Under the pieces are notes generated by a model. It made no database searches and was not told the DNA's origin. It saw only the letters and a program-made list of their open reading frames with translations. Positions 1-12,133 of a DNA stretch of 64,000 bases are shown here, piece after piece. The stretch's first letter is position 1. Every line of letters starts with the position of its first letter. A program made the position numbers and the translations under genes. The DNA is from Symsagittifera roscoffensis (Eukaryota; Xenacoelomorpha; Acoela; Convolutidae): contig NC_087064.1 in the NCBI RefSeq assembly GCF_963678635.1, positions 51,106,684 to 51,170,683 of the forward strand. The letters run 5' to 3'.

Positions 1-1520
1 CATGTTAGTAAACTAGGAATTTATCTTAATGTGGTTAGGAATCTATGATTTAGGAACAGAATTGGAATATAACAATACCCGCATGCGCGTTTTATCATAG
101 TATGAACTGGCTCAGCGAAACTTAAGATCACACAGTCACAATCATTTTTTTTTTAAGTTAGCGAGCATTTGAGTCAAAAATTGACAAGTTTCAAATGATC
201 TGAACAAGCAATTGGACACTTTGTTTTATAAGCTAGTTATTGTTCGTACCTTGTCAAATATGTTCGAGTCATGACTGGGGAAATTTTGAGCTACGCAGGC
301 ACATCAAACATCATAGATGGATCAATGTAATTCCATATTAATAAACAATTGTCTTGTAATAGGTATCATAGTTTAGTTCTCTTTCAATTTAAGCCTTGAA
401 AATTCACTTTTACTCCAGTAACTTTAGTAGTCAAGGTTTTTGTAGTCAATTTTTGGTGTTTTCTTTTCTAACTTTGAAAAAAATATATTGGCGAATTTAG
501 TTAAATCAATAGGATTGTCAAATCTGCCAGAGTTCCAGAGTTTACTTCGATCTTTTCATCACGCCTCGAACAAACAACAAAATTTGAAACAGAAAGACAC
601 TATTTTTCAACCAGTACCCTTAAAAGTTTTGGATGCATGAGTTTTCTCATTTTGATTATGTTGCTTTAAGAGTTGGTAATTTAAACTGTGTGATGGAAAC
701 CCGAATTGCAATAAGAAAATGTTTCTGAGAAAAACAAGCCAGCTAAAAAATAAATTCACTTTATATCGCACTCATCATGCTGAAAAACGAATTCGAAAAA
801 ACTTTGTTGTGTTTTTTTAAGACTATTGCCGGAACATTCTGTGATACTTGCACAGTAACCTGCTATCTTTGTTTTTTATCAACGGTCAATAACTCAAGTT
901 ATTTACTGTTTTTTTTTGCTTTTGTTCCTCGTGAAAGCTATTGTTCTTGAAAATTGTATTAACTGATGAACCTGTTTAAATGAATAAATGAATAAATGTG
1001 CTGAAGGTAACGAAAAGGGAAATGAATTATTCTTATACAATTATGGTTTAATAAATTTTTTCTCAAACTGACGTAATTTGAAATAGGTTTTCCTTGAACT
1101 AGTTTGTTTCTTCTTCATAGCGGGAGCCTTTCAGTAGCGACTCATCAAAATTGTATGTTTGCCAATTCTTCATTTTATGAGACAAAAGTATTATAGCCTT
1201 GCAGCCATTGTAATAAGATCTCGCGTGCTAACTTTTGGTCTTTTCGATGAGTGGACTATTAGAACTGCGTTCACAGGAAATGCACAACCATGTCCGTTAG
1301 AAAAATAAATAATCCGTTTTCGGCTCTGGAACTGTAGCTGTTAACATTTTCATGCTGCCATCAAAACCTAGGAAGCAAAGCAAACAAAGAAAGCAGGGCA
1401 GTCACTCATCCCAATCGAAGAAGTAAGAGCCGTAATCAGATAACAAATTTCAATTTCCAGGGGAGTTATACTGTCCATAGCGTTTTTGTTACTCATCTAC
1501 AAAATTCAAGAATCTCGTGT
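1..1520. other. Gene-free AT-rich flank
   Basis: No coding region or RNA gene is recognised. At about 771-890 lies a diverged copy of an interspersed repeat with the core CCGGAACATTCTGTGATA followed by TTGCACAGTAACC. Related copies are near 22825, 23390, 25100, 33815 and, inverted, 43150. Confidence 0.6.
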
Positions 1521-2412
1521 CGTTAAAAAATTACTATGATACAGATAAAGGTAATGACAACGTTAAGACGTTGGGATACTTAAATTAAGTCTAGCTTAAG
1601 ACTCGATAGGATAATGGATCTCTACTAAACTAACTAGTAGACTTTTATCTAAGACAAGATTAAAAGACGTTGGTATAAGATAACTAAGCTAGATAAAAGA
1701 TATAATTGGTTACGAAGTTGAATTGAGAATTAGTTTCCATAAAAACATACATTGACTAAAGCTCAGTTGTGCCAAAAGTCGATTCGTTTTTGGCAGGTAT
1801 CAAATCTGAATTAAGTTTAGAGCAAGAGCAACATAAAGTTCAAAAGATCACTTGTGACATTCCCCTCGAAAATTTAAAATGCGGCAGTATGTGTTGTAAG
1901 AATTTAAATGCACTTTTCACCCATGAGTTGCGGCTAAGGGGCAAGATGGCAAAACGGCCATACAAGTATTACGCCCGAGGATCACGACCGAGCTCAGTTG
2001 TGCCAAAAGTCGATTCGTTTTTGGCAGGTATCAAATCTGAATTAAGTTTAGAGCAAGAGCAACATAAAGTTCAAAAGATCACTTGTGACATTCCCCTCGA
2101 AAATTTAAAATGCGGCAGTATGTGTTGTAAGAATTTAAATGCACTTTTCACCCATGAGTTGCGGCTAAAGGGCAAGATGGCAAAACGGCCATACAAATAT
2201 TATGCCCGAGGATCACGACCGATCGGTAAATTTTTAGCACTCAGTAAAAGGTTAAGGTCCGCGTAGACCAGACAGAAAACTGAAGGTTTAATGAACTAAC
2301 TAAAAAGAAAAAAAGCTGTTTTGAGCACCATGATTGTATTTGATCTTAAAACGGAAAAATCCGAGTTGAAGATCGAACCAAAGCCAAGGTAATTAACGCC
2401 GGATACAACACA
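1521..2412 (-). repeat. 3' LTR with internal tandem duplication
   Basis: This LTR pairs with 8644-9328. It is longer because a 231-bp segment beginning GCTCAGTTGTGCC is present twice, at 1761-1991 and 1992-2222, nearly identical. The partner LTR has the segment once, so the duplication arose after insertion or in only one LTR. Since 231 is a multiple of three, an open frame runs through both copies (1769-2266), but it lies wholly inside the LTR and is not a gene. Confidence 0.85.
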
Positions 2413-2513
2413 AGACTTTTTTTGCTTGTGGAAAGAAGTCGTGAAAGTATTTAAAGCACACAACTTTTTTGAAACTCATTTCAAGGAATGTAAGTTTGTT
2501 TTTAACAAAAAGT

Positions 2514-4111
2514 TTATGCTTCATCTCTGTTCAGGGCTCTATTTTCAGTCCATTTCCTGAGTTTTTGAAGTGTCATTAAAAGGCCTAGCAGCTCTATCGC
2601 GGTGAGGATTGAAGATGTGTTAAGCCAATCGGGTTTGATCACTGTAGGTAATTCTGCGACGGCCGACGGTTCAGTGGGTAAGCCCGATGGGTCGTATTCA
2701 CTCTTCCGTACGTCCAGCTTGAACTGCAATATTTTGGAAAGTGATGTAGGTGAATTGATTGTCAAATATTTCGCTTTCTTTCACAATTCGGATCCGCGTC
2801 TTCTAGAGCTATCAGGGTTCGAGTGTCGTAGTGGAGAAGAGTTTGGGGTGGTTAAGTTCACGACGTTTACCGTCGGATTTTCTGTTTGGATAGTGATTTC
2901 TTCTAAAGATGAGATGGGCAGAGCGGTCGATAAGTAGGTTGAAGTATGTTCACCTGGTCTGTCGTCTAAAGCTTCAACAAGGCTCGTAATTAATCTTTCT
3001 CCCAATAAGAATGGAGGTGGTCTAGCTCGAATGGGCATCGTATTTTGTCTGATCTGGGTTTTAGAATTTTTTCGTGGAGATGTCGATTTCATGGGCGACG
3101 ATACTTTACTGTAAGTTTTGTTTTAGACGAACCCTGAGTCGGAACAGGGACTATTCTCTGGATTTCGGGGTCCGTATCGACTATGTTCGTAGGTTTCTTC
3201 GTGTCCCGAGTTGTTATTGGGTTTTGAAATTCTGACCTTTCGCCTTCGTTCAGTTTTTGAGCGATTTTTACCCATTTCTTCCTGACTACCGAATTGGATC
3301 ATTGGTGGTATTGTGAGTTGTTCAAGATTGATCACGGTTGAATTCGGGTCAGCTGCGGCTTGAGGTGGGTCCTGCTCGTTTCCTAGTTTCGGTTTTTTCC
3401 GTAGTGTTTCTTTTTTTTTATTATCGCTCGGTTTTGAACTGTGTTATCCTGTAATTTTTCTAAATTATTTCTGGTGAAAGGCTTAATTTCTTTGAGTATT
3501 ATCCATCGACATATTTGCGAGTGTTATGTCTGATTTGTCTGGTGTTCGTAGTCGGCTGGGTTGTCCTGACGGGATAAAATCTTGGTTACCCTCTAATCCA
3601 ACACGACATCGAAGTCTTTTTCTCTCATCTTCCTCCTCTCGTAACAAAGTATCCATCGAGCTATTCATGACTGCGCTTCGACTACCGTTGTATCTTTTTT
3701 TTCGAATTTAGCCTGGAGGTTCCTTTTATTTTGAGTTGTCTTCGAACTTTTAAATTCGACATTTCTGGCTGGTTTTATCACTTTCCTATAGGTCCTTTTT
3801 TGGCATTAAACTTCATTAGTTGATTCTTCTTACGAGGGCTCACCTTCTTCGGTTTGGTAGGTCTTTTCACGGCTAAATCACATGCACTGATTTTTTAAAG
3901 CACTTTTAAGAGGTATTGTATGATCCGATTCCCTTACTATTTCTTCTTTAAGTTCCTTATAGTATTGCTCGTTCTTTTTTGTGTCTTGAACGTTTCTATA
4001 GACAAGGGTTTTACCCGATTGGTTACTCAGAACGGGATTGGCCACGCCTACAATTTTTTGTTTATCTGGACAGCGGAGAACTTTCATTGGAGAGCCCGAG
4101 CTTGTTGGCAC
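2514..4111 (-). pseudogene. Charged tail region after integrase
   Basis: Between the integrase remnant and the 3' LTR lie short minus-strand frames (3878-4111, 3483-3668, 3123-3335, 2781-3092, 2514-2765) rich in Lys, Arg, Ser and Pro. They probably derive from a long integrase C-terminal tail like that of the plus-strand element (52.4-53.15 kb). The last frames could instead be a third gene; no membrane glycoprotein signature such as a signal peptide plus membrane anchor was seen. Confidence 0.4.
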
Positions 4112-4416
4112 GTATCTGGTAGCGTTTGAAACGTCGTCTGATGAGAAGGAATTGTCGTCTAAGTCTTACCAGATTGAGCCGAATAGTTATTGGTGAATTA
4201 CCGAAATTTGCTTCAAAAGGAGAACAATTTAGGGATTGTTGAGTTACAGTCCTTAAACATTTTATAATCTTCAGTAAGGCTATTTCTCAAAAGGGTTTTG
4301 GCTTCTCTTGTGCCATGATCATAAGTTGTTCCTTAAATGTTCAAATCAACCTTTCAAACAGTCATGTAGCTCTTTGGTCGCCCATTGGGCTGAATATAAC
4401 ATTAATATTTTGTTCT

Positions 4417-5579
4417 TCAAAAGTCTCGGCGAAAATCTCGGACTTCTTTAGAAACAAATTCCGACCCTTGGTCCATTCTAATTGTTCTAGGTATTCCGTG
4501 CAGAGTGATATAGTTTCTAAGAAAGTTTATGACGGATTCAGGAGATGTGCTAGATATTGTTTGCGCCGAGAGGAGTTTTGAGAATCGGTCTTCGCACAGG
4601 AAGTATATATTTTTTTGTTCCCCAAGTTGAAGGTAGCGGGCCGGCAAAATCTAACTCCTTTTCTTGGTTTGGTTCTACCACCAATGGCAGTTTTCGGAGA
4701 TCTTCTTTTTTTCAAAGAGTTTTTATATTTTTACCTACTTTAACTCACTAAAAACAGATCTCTCCGTGAACTTAGATTTCTCGGTAAATTTTCTGCCACC
4801 AGATGTAAAGGGTTGCCAAATTTTTCATCGCGAGCTGGACAGGTTGTGCTTCATGTAGCCTATGTAGCATAGCAGTCCGTAGGCATGCTGGTATCACAAG
4901 TCTTCCGTCAAAGTAAAGACATTCCCCGTTCACGTGTAATTTTTTAATAGAAGGTGTATAGTAATTTCGCTTTTGCAAGATACCTTGTTTCCGATCTTCT
5001 TCGATAGTTTTCTTTATCTTTTTTAATACAAGGTCTTTTTTAGTAGGTAACGCCATGAATTTAGAAAAAAAAACTTTTGGACCGCGAGAATAGAAATAGT
5101 TCATGCTTAATAGACTTGGGGCTTTTTTCATTTCTTTGTGTCTGGTCTGCGGATGTACTCGGCGGGTAGCAAGTACAGGGCAAAGAAGATGCGGATTCAT
5201 TTGCAATTAGATTTTCAGTTTGTTCGGTAGTGTCTATTTGATCGGAAATTTTTAAAAGATTTTTCAAATTATTTGAAAAATCGATTGTTTGGCAAGATGG
5301 AATGCCATCTTCTGTTCGCGAGTGAAAATTTCGATAAACTGAGACTTTTGAATGCTTAAATAGAGTCTGCAGAGATTCTGCTGCCTTCTGAATTCGTTTC
5401 TCACGTTCGAATTTTTTTCTTTTCATGTAATTAGTCGATTGATCAGTCACAATGCAGTATTCAAAGTCATGAGATGCTGTTTGTTGAGAAAATTTGTCCC
5501 TTATTTGCGAGGGAGAATATCTAGGCATCAATTTTTCAAAGCCTAAAAGAAAGCTAATATGAGTTACGAAGGCACTCAC
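4417..5579 (-). pseudogene. Integrase remnant with upstream linker
   Basis: A charged linker (5061-5579) leads into a zinc-binding-like segment around MLHRLHEAQPVQLAMKNLA (4772-5206). The catalytic core piece with ITLHGIPRTIRMDQGSEF is at 4417-4647. The DQGSEF motif holds the second catalytic aspartate. The frame is broken between the pieces and histidines of the zinc-binding motif are partly lost. Confidence 0.7.
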
Positions 5580-5639
5580 GAATTCATCGGAAACTGGTAC
5601 GTCATTTCGTTGTCATAGGAAACTGGTACGGGGTCGCAT

Positions 5640-6900
5640 CGATGGGTGTCTAGAAAGGTAGTCCGCAAATCCCATTTCCTTGCCCGGGAGATGTTCTACC
5701 GTAAAATCATATGGTAAAAGTTAATCTGCCCAGCGGGTGAGGAGAGGTTGGGCTGTCTTTGTATATTTATCGTCCTTCGGTGCCCCTAATAAAATTTTAT
5801 GATCGGGAAGAATAGAAAATTGTTTACCCTAATATTAATTTTTAAAATGGTCTAATGCCCAAACAAAACCCAACAGTTTGAGTTCATTCGTGCTGTGTTT
5901 TAATTCGGCAATATTGAGGAACCTACCCGTGAACGCTACCGTTTTCCAGACTCGAGGGATGCACCCAATTCTAAGTGTGAAGCATCGCATTTTTTTCTCT
6001 CATTGAGCTTAACGTTGAAATGGTGGTTTGTTACCGTATTACAAGTTTCCTTCTTGATTTTCGCGAATGCAGCTAAATGTACCTCCGACCACTTAAATTG
6101 TTTTTTTTTGCATTAGTTCTCACAATGGTGTAGATAAGGTTGCTAAGTTCGGCATGAATTCATTAAAAAGGTTGGTTGAGCACATTAACGATTTTATGTC
6201 CTTGATACATCACGGTTCTTTCAAGTTTCTAATTGCGTCTGGTTTGTGGACTAAAAGAGCGGTCCCCTTCGGGTCGAATTTGAACCCCAAGCACTCTTTG
6301 TCGTAGGTCAGTTTATTAATTTTCTCCCAATTTGTAGCTAGTCCTTCGTTGTACAAAATTTTTTGAACGTCAGTAAATAATTTGCAGTGTTCTTTAGCGC
6401 TACCTGCTGTAGCGATTAAAATTTCGTCTATGTAACAGTAACTATTCGGTAGTTTTTCCGTTAGACGGTCCATAATACGTTGAAACTCTTTCGGCATATT
6501 GCCCAATCTTTAAAATCCCGTTTTAAAACGGTATGAGTATGTAAACTCTCCTCCCACAAAGTTAATATTGCATTGGTTACTTGCTTTTTGAAAGTTTTAT
6601 CTGGCTGTATGAATATCTTAGGTCGATAGATGAAAACCTGATTTCGTTTTCGTCGTGACCACTAATTGTTAAAGCGACGTTATCAATTAGTTCAAACCAA
6701 TTGGCCGTTTGATATCAGTTGCAAAATATTTGTTTGTTGAGTAGTTTGAGCTCAGAGCCAATTTAATTGACCCGTCTCTTTTTGCTGTTATGACGATGGG
6801 TGAATTATAACAATCTTTTGAACATCTGGACAAATTTTCAATATGTCCCTCGCTAAGCAACTGATCAATATATAATTTCACTTTAGGCAGTAGTTATATT
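5640..6900 (-). pseudogene. Reverse transcriptase / RNase H remnant
   Basis: Minus-strand pieces carry RT motifs: IDQLLSEGHIE, NSPIVITAKRDGSIKLAL (6687-6881) and MPKEFQRIMDRL followed by YCYIDEILIATAGS (6210-6506). The last is the YxDD box with the second aspartate replaced by glutamate, so catalysis would be impaired even without the frame breaks. RNase H-like sequence follows at about 5640-6100 but is heavily broken. Order and orientation match the integrase remnant downstream. Confidence 0.75.
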
Positions 6901-7101
6901 GGTATACGCTTGCCCTTTGCATGTATTGGTTTTAAAGGTTGGTTGAAATATGTGCTTACTATAAAAAAAAGTTTGATCTGCCTGTTCTTTTTAAAAGTTC
7001 GGGAAATCGATTGGATATATACAGTTTGATCTCACGTTGGAGTGACGTGTCGAGAAGTGGACAGGGTTGACTGTCATATTCAAACTTTATCTGGCCTACT
7101 T

Positions 7102-7870
7102 CTATTCCGAAACACCCGGGATATTCCAGGTGTCTGACACTGTGGGTGGAGCCTGCTTCTGTGAGACCTTTATTCCCAAATTCGGAAGTATGTCATTTCC
7201 CAGTAAGTTTCCTTCTGCCCCTTCAGTAATAAGCAGTTGTTGATCTTTGGCATCCCATTCCTTCGATCGTATCCTCCCTGTGACTTTTTCTATTATATTG
7301 ATCACCTCCTAAAGCCTTGGTACGCCTTTATGCGATCTCATCAACTGCTTCTACCTTTTGAAAGCTGTATCTTATCTTGAGATCGTGAAGTAGATCCCTT
7401 TTCATGAACGATACCGTGATGGCTGAGTCAACCTGTTTTTCGGCTAGGTAAGGATTAAAATTGCCCATTAATACCATCAATATCTTCTTCAGATCAAGTC
7501 CTTCATGTGTAAATACTGTTCTGATTCCTCCTTCGATTGTGTCCTTAACAGCTTTCATTTGATTATGAAAATCTAGGGCTCGGACTGAAAAGTCTTCTAA
7601 ACCTACTTCGAGTTATCCTGCCGTTTTTTTCTGTGGGTTTCTATTTCGGGTAGTTTCGGATTTTGTTCAATTATGTTGGTTTCTGTTCTGGCTGCACTTT
7701 TACAATGTTTAGCGAACTGATCTCTGCGACCGTAGGTGTTGCAGTTTCTCTCTCTTGCGGGACAAAATGAAAGGGGTCCTTTCTTGAATTATTAGCCACA
7801 ATTTCTACATTTATTACTTTCTACAGTAATTAAAATTGGCTCGTTTTTTCTACACAATGTGGTTTTTGTA
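7102..7870 (-). pseudogene. gag zinc-knuckle and protease remnant
   Basis: Near 7700-7830 the minus strand encodes a degenerate cysteine/histidine cluster (CRNCG ... FAKHCKS) typical of a gag zinc knuckle. Downstream, 7102-7305 encodes GNLLGNDILPNLGIKV, the pattern of the retropepsin C-terminal part (compare ILGRDLMGTLGLEL in the plus-strand element). The protein between is split among frames and no intact D-S/T-G active site was found. Confidence 0.55.
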
Positions 7871-8050
7871 CAGAGTTATATACAGGGACTTTTATATGCT
7901 GTTGGTGTAATTTCGTGCCTTTCTCGTGGACCAGAACGCAGGCTAGCACAATTTCTGGGGTCAGATATTCGATGCACAATTGTTTCTAGATTTGTACATT
8001 TCTCATATTCGTATTAAAGATATCTCCGACTAATTCGGTCTCTATTTTGC

Positions 8051-8644
8051 CTAGTTTACAATTTTTTGCCATTTCTGAAAGGTCTTTGTAAAGTGTAATT
8101 TTTCTAATGACTCATGAAATTTTTGTCTACGACCGAAGAATTTGTGTCTTTCGCAAGTCAAGTTTGTAGTTATCGTGAATGTAGTTTTTAGTAATTCCAA
8201 AAATTCTTCAAAATTTATATCTAGTATTCTTTTACGGGGTTTTTGTGTGCGAAATATTTTGTTCTTTTTTTCCAAGTGCCAAGTACAGTTGTGATTTTAG
8301 TTTTTTGTCGATATCACCAATTTGTGAGCCACTAAATTTTGCGTTGTTTTCCGCTTTCCTCCTTCTCGCTTCTTCTTTGTAGGCTTGTTGTGCTTGTTTG
8401 TATCGTTCTTCTTTTTGTGTCCGACGGGTTTGATCGTCGAAAGACTCCGATGTTTCTGGGACAGGGTATAATAACTCGGATCTCTCCGGTGGATTAGTCA
8501 CATCTTCGATATCCACGGAATCTTCAGCGATAACTGTTAGTTGAAAATTTCCGCCCATTTTTCCCAGTCTTGATGGTTCTCGCTTGATGCGTTGTTCCAG
8601 AGGAACTCTAGATCTCGTAGGTTCGACTCGTTTGACTGCGCCAT
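8051..8644 (-). pseudogene. gag remnant
   Basis: Starting from the ATG at the LTR junction (MAQSNESN...), the frame is open for about 35 codons, then shifts. A second frame covers 8232-8558 (charged, rich in Glu, Lys and Arg) and a third 8051-8275. The segment with GDIDKKLKSQLYLALG is similar to IEAEKKLKSNLYLCIG in the plus-strand element at 47.9 kb, which supports a shared gag type. At least two frameshifts make it non-functional. Confidence 0.7.
8634..8643 (-). promoter_or_regulatory. Primer-binding site
   Basis: On the minus strand the LTR ends TTTTAACA and the next bases are TGGCGCAGTC. A start of TGG is expected for pairing with the CCA end of a tRNA, and this decamer resembles the serine-tRNA site known from 17.6/297-type gypsy elements (recalled family knowledge). 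The same bases also form part of the gag start: A from the LTR plus TG GCG CAG gives Met-Ala-Gln. Confidence 0.75.
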
Positions 8645-9328
8645 GTTAAAAAATTACTATGATACAGATAAAGGTAATGATGATGTTAAGACGTTGGGGT
8701 ACTTAAACTAAGTCTAGTTTAAGACTTGATACGATAATGGATCTCTACTAAACTTACTAGTAGGCTTTTATCAAAGACTAGATTAAAAGACGTTGGTATA
8801 AGATAACTAAGCTAGATAAACGATAAAATTGGTTACGAAGTTGAATTGAGATTTAGTTTCCATAAAAACATATATTGACTAAAGCTCAGTTGTGCCAAAA
8901 GCCGATTCGTTTTGGCAGGTATCAAATCTGAATGAAGTTAAGAGCAAGAGCAACATGAAGGTTAAAAGATCACCTTTAAGATAAAAGATCACTTTTGACA
9001 TTTCGCTCGAAAAATTAAAATGCGGCAGTATGTGTTGTAAGAATTTACTCTCACTTTTCACCCATAAGTTGCGCCCAAATGGCAAGGTGGCAAAACGGCC
9101 AAACAAGTATTACGCCCGAGGATGACGACCGATTGGTAAAATTTTAGCACTCAGTGAGAGATTAAGGTCCGCGTAGACCAGACACAAAACTGAAAGTTTA
9201 ATGAACTAACTAAAAAGAAAAAAAAGGTTTTGAGCACCAAGATTGTATTTGATCATAAAACGGAATAGTCGAACTAAAGAATTGAACATCGAACCAAAGC
9301 CAAGGTAACCAACCCCGGATACAACACA
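8644..9328 (-). repeat. 5' LTR of the minus-strand element
   Basis: About 685 bp, homologous to 1521-2412. On the plus strand it begins TGTTAAAAAATTAC and ends GGATACAACACA. The primer-binding site abuts it at 8643. Its divergence from the other LTR, including the single copy of the 231-bp segment, indicates an old insertion. Confidence 0.85.
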
Positions 9329-9403
9329 ACACTTTTTACCACCCATAGCATTGGCAGTTTAATAGCATATGTAGCTGCGTTATTGGTGGCTAGTGTTCGT
9401 AAG

Positions 9404-9600
9404 GTGTCCACTGAGGGTGGCGCAGATTTGAGGACAGGCGACTACAAATCTTTTGGTCGTGGGTTCAAATCCGTTAAAACAATTTTTTCCTTTTCAAGGC
9501 TTATTTTTACTTTTTTTTCTTATTTACAGCTAATTTTGTCGTTTTCTTGCTTGTGTTTTCGAAGAGCTACTTCGCCTCTGTGTCTTTTGTAGTAATTGAT
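9404..9600 (+). repeat. tRNA-derived SINE-like sequence
   Basis: GGTGGCGCAGATTTGAGG resembles a pol III A box. About 45 bases on, GGTTCAAATCC (9462-9472) fits the B-box consensus GGTTCRANYCC exactly. No full cloverleaf or acceptor stem forms, so it is not a working tRNA gene. The tail, with CTTGTGTTTTCGAAG and GCCTCTGTGT, recurs near 36800 and more loosely near 40540. Related heads occur at 34070 and 44205. Confidence 0.55.
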
Positions 9601-12133
9601 TTTGTGTGGTAAATAAAAAAAGAAAACACTGAAACACACGATGTCAAAAATCTTCCTCATTTTCAATTGAGTCATTATCCGGAGAAATGTTATGTTCAAG
9701 CCCAAAAAACTAATGTATAGATAATAAAGCTTATTGGTAACAGCGTTTTAAAAATTGAGCTTGAGCGAAAATTAAAGCCAGCAGCCTGGAATTGAATCCA
9801 AGTTTTAAGTTCTTTCTGATTTTTTCTCGCATGTACTTGCGAAGCATTCACTCGTCTCTGTGAAAACATTTTAAGATGTTTGGTATCAGAGGAGAAACTG
9901 TTTGAAGTACGAGACTTTTACCATTGCTAAATTGCTTGGAATCTTGCTTAAGGAGTGTGAAAGTTTTCATTATGAATTAAATATTCACAGTGACCGCTTG
10001 TCGAATGTCTTTTTTTTCCGACTTTCACAAAAAGCAAAATTTATGCTTGGGGGTAGTTTTTCCATCCATAGACTAATTTCCATCTTTAAGTAGTCATTTT
10101 AGAGAGAACTTATTTACATCTGAATGCTATTAATGTCTTCAACTCAAAATCAAAATATCAAGTTATGGGAGTTTCGAAATTGCCAATTTGAAATAATGAA
10201 CACGATGGGTTATGGCTGGCTTATTCAAGGCTATCAGATTCAAGCAAAACTGCTGAAATTCTGATTTTGGGTGGAATATAGGTATAGAATTTGTATGGGT
10301 TATTAAAAAACTAGTTCAGATGCCTTAACGGGCAGTCGGAACATTCAAGGCTTTGCCTTGCAGTCTTGCGAGCAGTCTCGTTTCCATTTTAATTTTTCAT
10401 TTTTTCGAAACCGCAACAAAAGAATGCTATTAAGCAAAAAACTATCCTCGCTAAGAATATTATTATTTATTTTCGAGACACTCAAATACTTCGAGTTTCT
10501 TCTAATTATGAAATCGATAAGCCCGCAAATACTTTTAACCCCTACAATCTCATGCAGGTTTGCGATCAGAAGAAGTGACATACATAACTTAGTGTCTTTG
10601 CCTTTTCGAGATTTTCTTGTCTATTCGTGCCTTAGTGTGGAGTCTCACTTTCAGCTATTTCAGTTTATTTTACAGTTTCGATGGCCATATCTAAGCCAAG
10701 AACGGGATAATTATATCGCAAATCGTAAAACCCACCAGGCCTTTCTTTACTTGCTGCTATTTACTTCAGACGCAAACAGACTGTTTAAGACTCCGTTTAA
10801 AATCGGGCAAACATTCTTTTCTGGGTCCGTTCGCGGTTTGGGTTACACTCTGAACTCGAGATATTTCCCCTCAGCTGTCAAGTTTACCGGCGCTAGTTAT
10901 AAGCAAAACAGGCGCGTTTAAACTTGTATTTAGTATGTCCACAAAGCGAGTTCTGTTTGAGAGCTGTCGTCGTGTATTATGATTACCAAGTCACTTCAGG
11001 GGCCCTTACGTGGATTTTAAGCAGTTCCTTCTTACATGCATGCAATCATAGGTCTCGCAATGCTCTTGTTGTATTTATACCTAACATTTTTCCTTGTGAT
11101 TGAATGAAATGAAATGTCTCTCAGAGCCTGTTTCTATTGGTCCTTTTAATTCTTTCAGCCGGTCGTTCTGTTTTTATGTTAATGCAGTTTTGCTGAATAC
11201 GACTTAGTAAAATGCTAAATAGCAGCAGAATTTAAATTAGGTCCAACTGTGACGGCCGATTGTTTAAATCGGACGGGCAATTTTTTGAATTTATTTGGCC
11301 GCTAGTTAGAAACAAAAAACAAGCCCTAGTGCTGGTTAGGGTAGCTCAAAATCACTCGCTTTGAATAAAAAACTGCTGATCCAAAATTGCAGTGAAATTG
11401 ATTGTGGACGATTTTACCTGGAGATAACGTAATTTTTACTTATTATTTCTGGTTGTATTACCTATCTTATATCTTTAATCTTTTTGGAGCTATTTCAGTT
11501 ACTGTATTAATAGCACACTTGGTTGGCTACGTTTCAAAATTTTATATCCTTTGTTTTTTCTCGCTATTTATTTGGTCCATTGAAATTGGCGAAATCAAAT
11601 AAACGGATATTTTGAATGGATTCTTTGTTGGTATTTTCCTGAATGTTTCCCATTTTTTCAATGATGTATCATTTGCTTAAAGGCTGTTTAAAACGTCATT
11701 ACAATCATTATGCATGCTACAAGTACACCTTTTAGACATTACCAATTCATTTCCCACTCTTCTGTTTTAATAACTCTCAATAACGAGATGTGTTCCTGAA
11801 GTTGTTAAAAAAGGTGATTTCATTGATCGAATGCGAGGAAAACTTCATTGTTCGACACAGCAATTAAAACCTCGGTTCTGTTGATAATTATCCTCAACGA
11901 GTTATAATGAGCTCCGGCTAAAATCATCATTAGTCCAATACGAAAAAAAAACATAGATGCAAACTCGTTTGAATGAGTTATGAAAATCGTTTAATAAATT
12001 CAAATTTTTTCACTGCAGTACGGATTTAAAATTACAGATACTTTGCATCACTCAACGGAGGAGCGTAGGACGCTTAATTACTTACAGTATACAGTTAAAA
12101 TCATTATTAATTATCACAAGGTTACGATTTGCA
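9601..12133. other. 5' flank of the protocadherin gene
   Basis: No gene is recognised. A fragment of the hairpin-ended repeat is at 10330-10385. An open frame at 10358-10921 starts inside that repeat without ATG and looks accidental. No clear TATA box or initiator could be assigned; a non-coding first exon may lie here. A short palindrome with CCGATT and AATCGG arms is at about 11255-11272. Confidence 0.4.
10330..10385 (+). repeat. 3' terminal fragment of hairpin-ended element
   Basis: GGCAGTCGGAACATTC is followed by the hairpin CAAGGC-TTT-GCCTTG at 10346-10360 and a GAGCAGTCTCGTTT tail. It is the 3' end of the family whose fuller copies are at 32322-32858 and 33231-33747. The stem differs from the usual CAGGGC/GCCCTG at paired positions, so pairing is kept. 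Confidence 0.65.

Larger units (their letters stand above)
1521..9328 (-). mobile_element. Decayed Ty3/gypsy-type LTR retrotransposon
   Basis: Two long direct repeats (1521-2412 and 8644-9328) flank about 6.2 kb that, on the minus strand, shows gag, a retropepsin-like part, reverse transcriptase, RNase H and integrase in the order usual for Ty3/gypsy elements. Every gene is broken by frameshifts or stops and the LTRs have diverged, so this is an old non-functional copy. A primer-binding site (8634-8643) sits exactly at the inner edge of the 5' LTR. I could not find a convincing target-site duplication: the flanks read about CGTGT on the left and ACACT on the right. Confidence 0.9.

Noticed and set aside
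1769-2266. 165-codon open frame with an internal repeat
   Set aside because: Lies entirely inside an LTR, has no ATG start, and exists because a 231-base (3 x 77) segment is duplicated there.
2514-4111. Envelope gene of the minus-strand retroelement
   Set aside because: The frames are short and charged, with no signal peptide, cleavage site or membrane anchor seen; an integrase tail explains them better.
9404-9480. Functional tRNA gene
   Set aside because: A perfect B box is present, but acceptor and T stems do not pair and no cloverleaf forms.
10358-10921. 187-codon open frame upstream of the protocadherin
   Set aside because: Starts without ATG inside a repeat terminus; composition is Phe/Leu/Ser-rich as expected from T-rich DNA; no domain or splice support.
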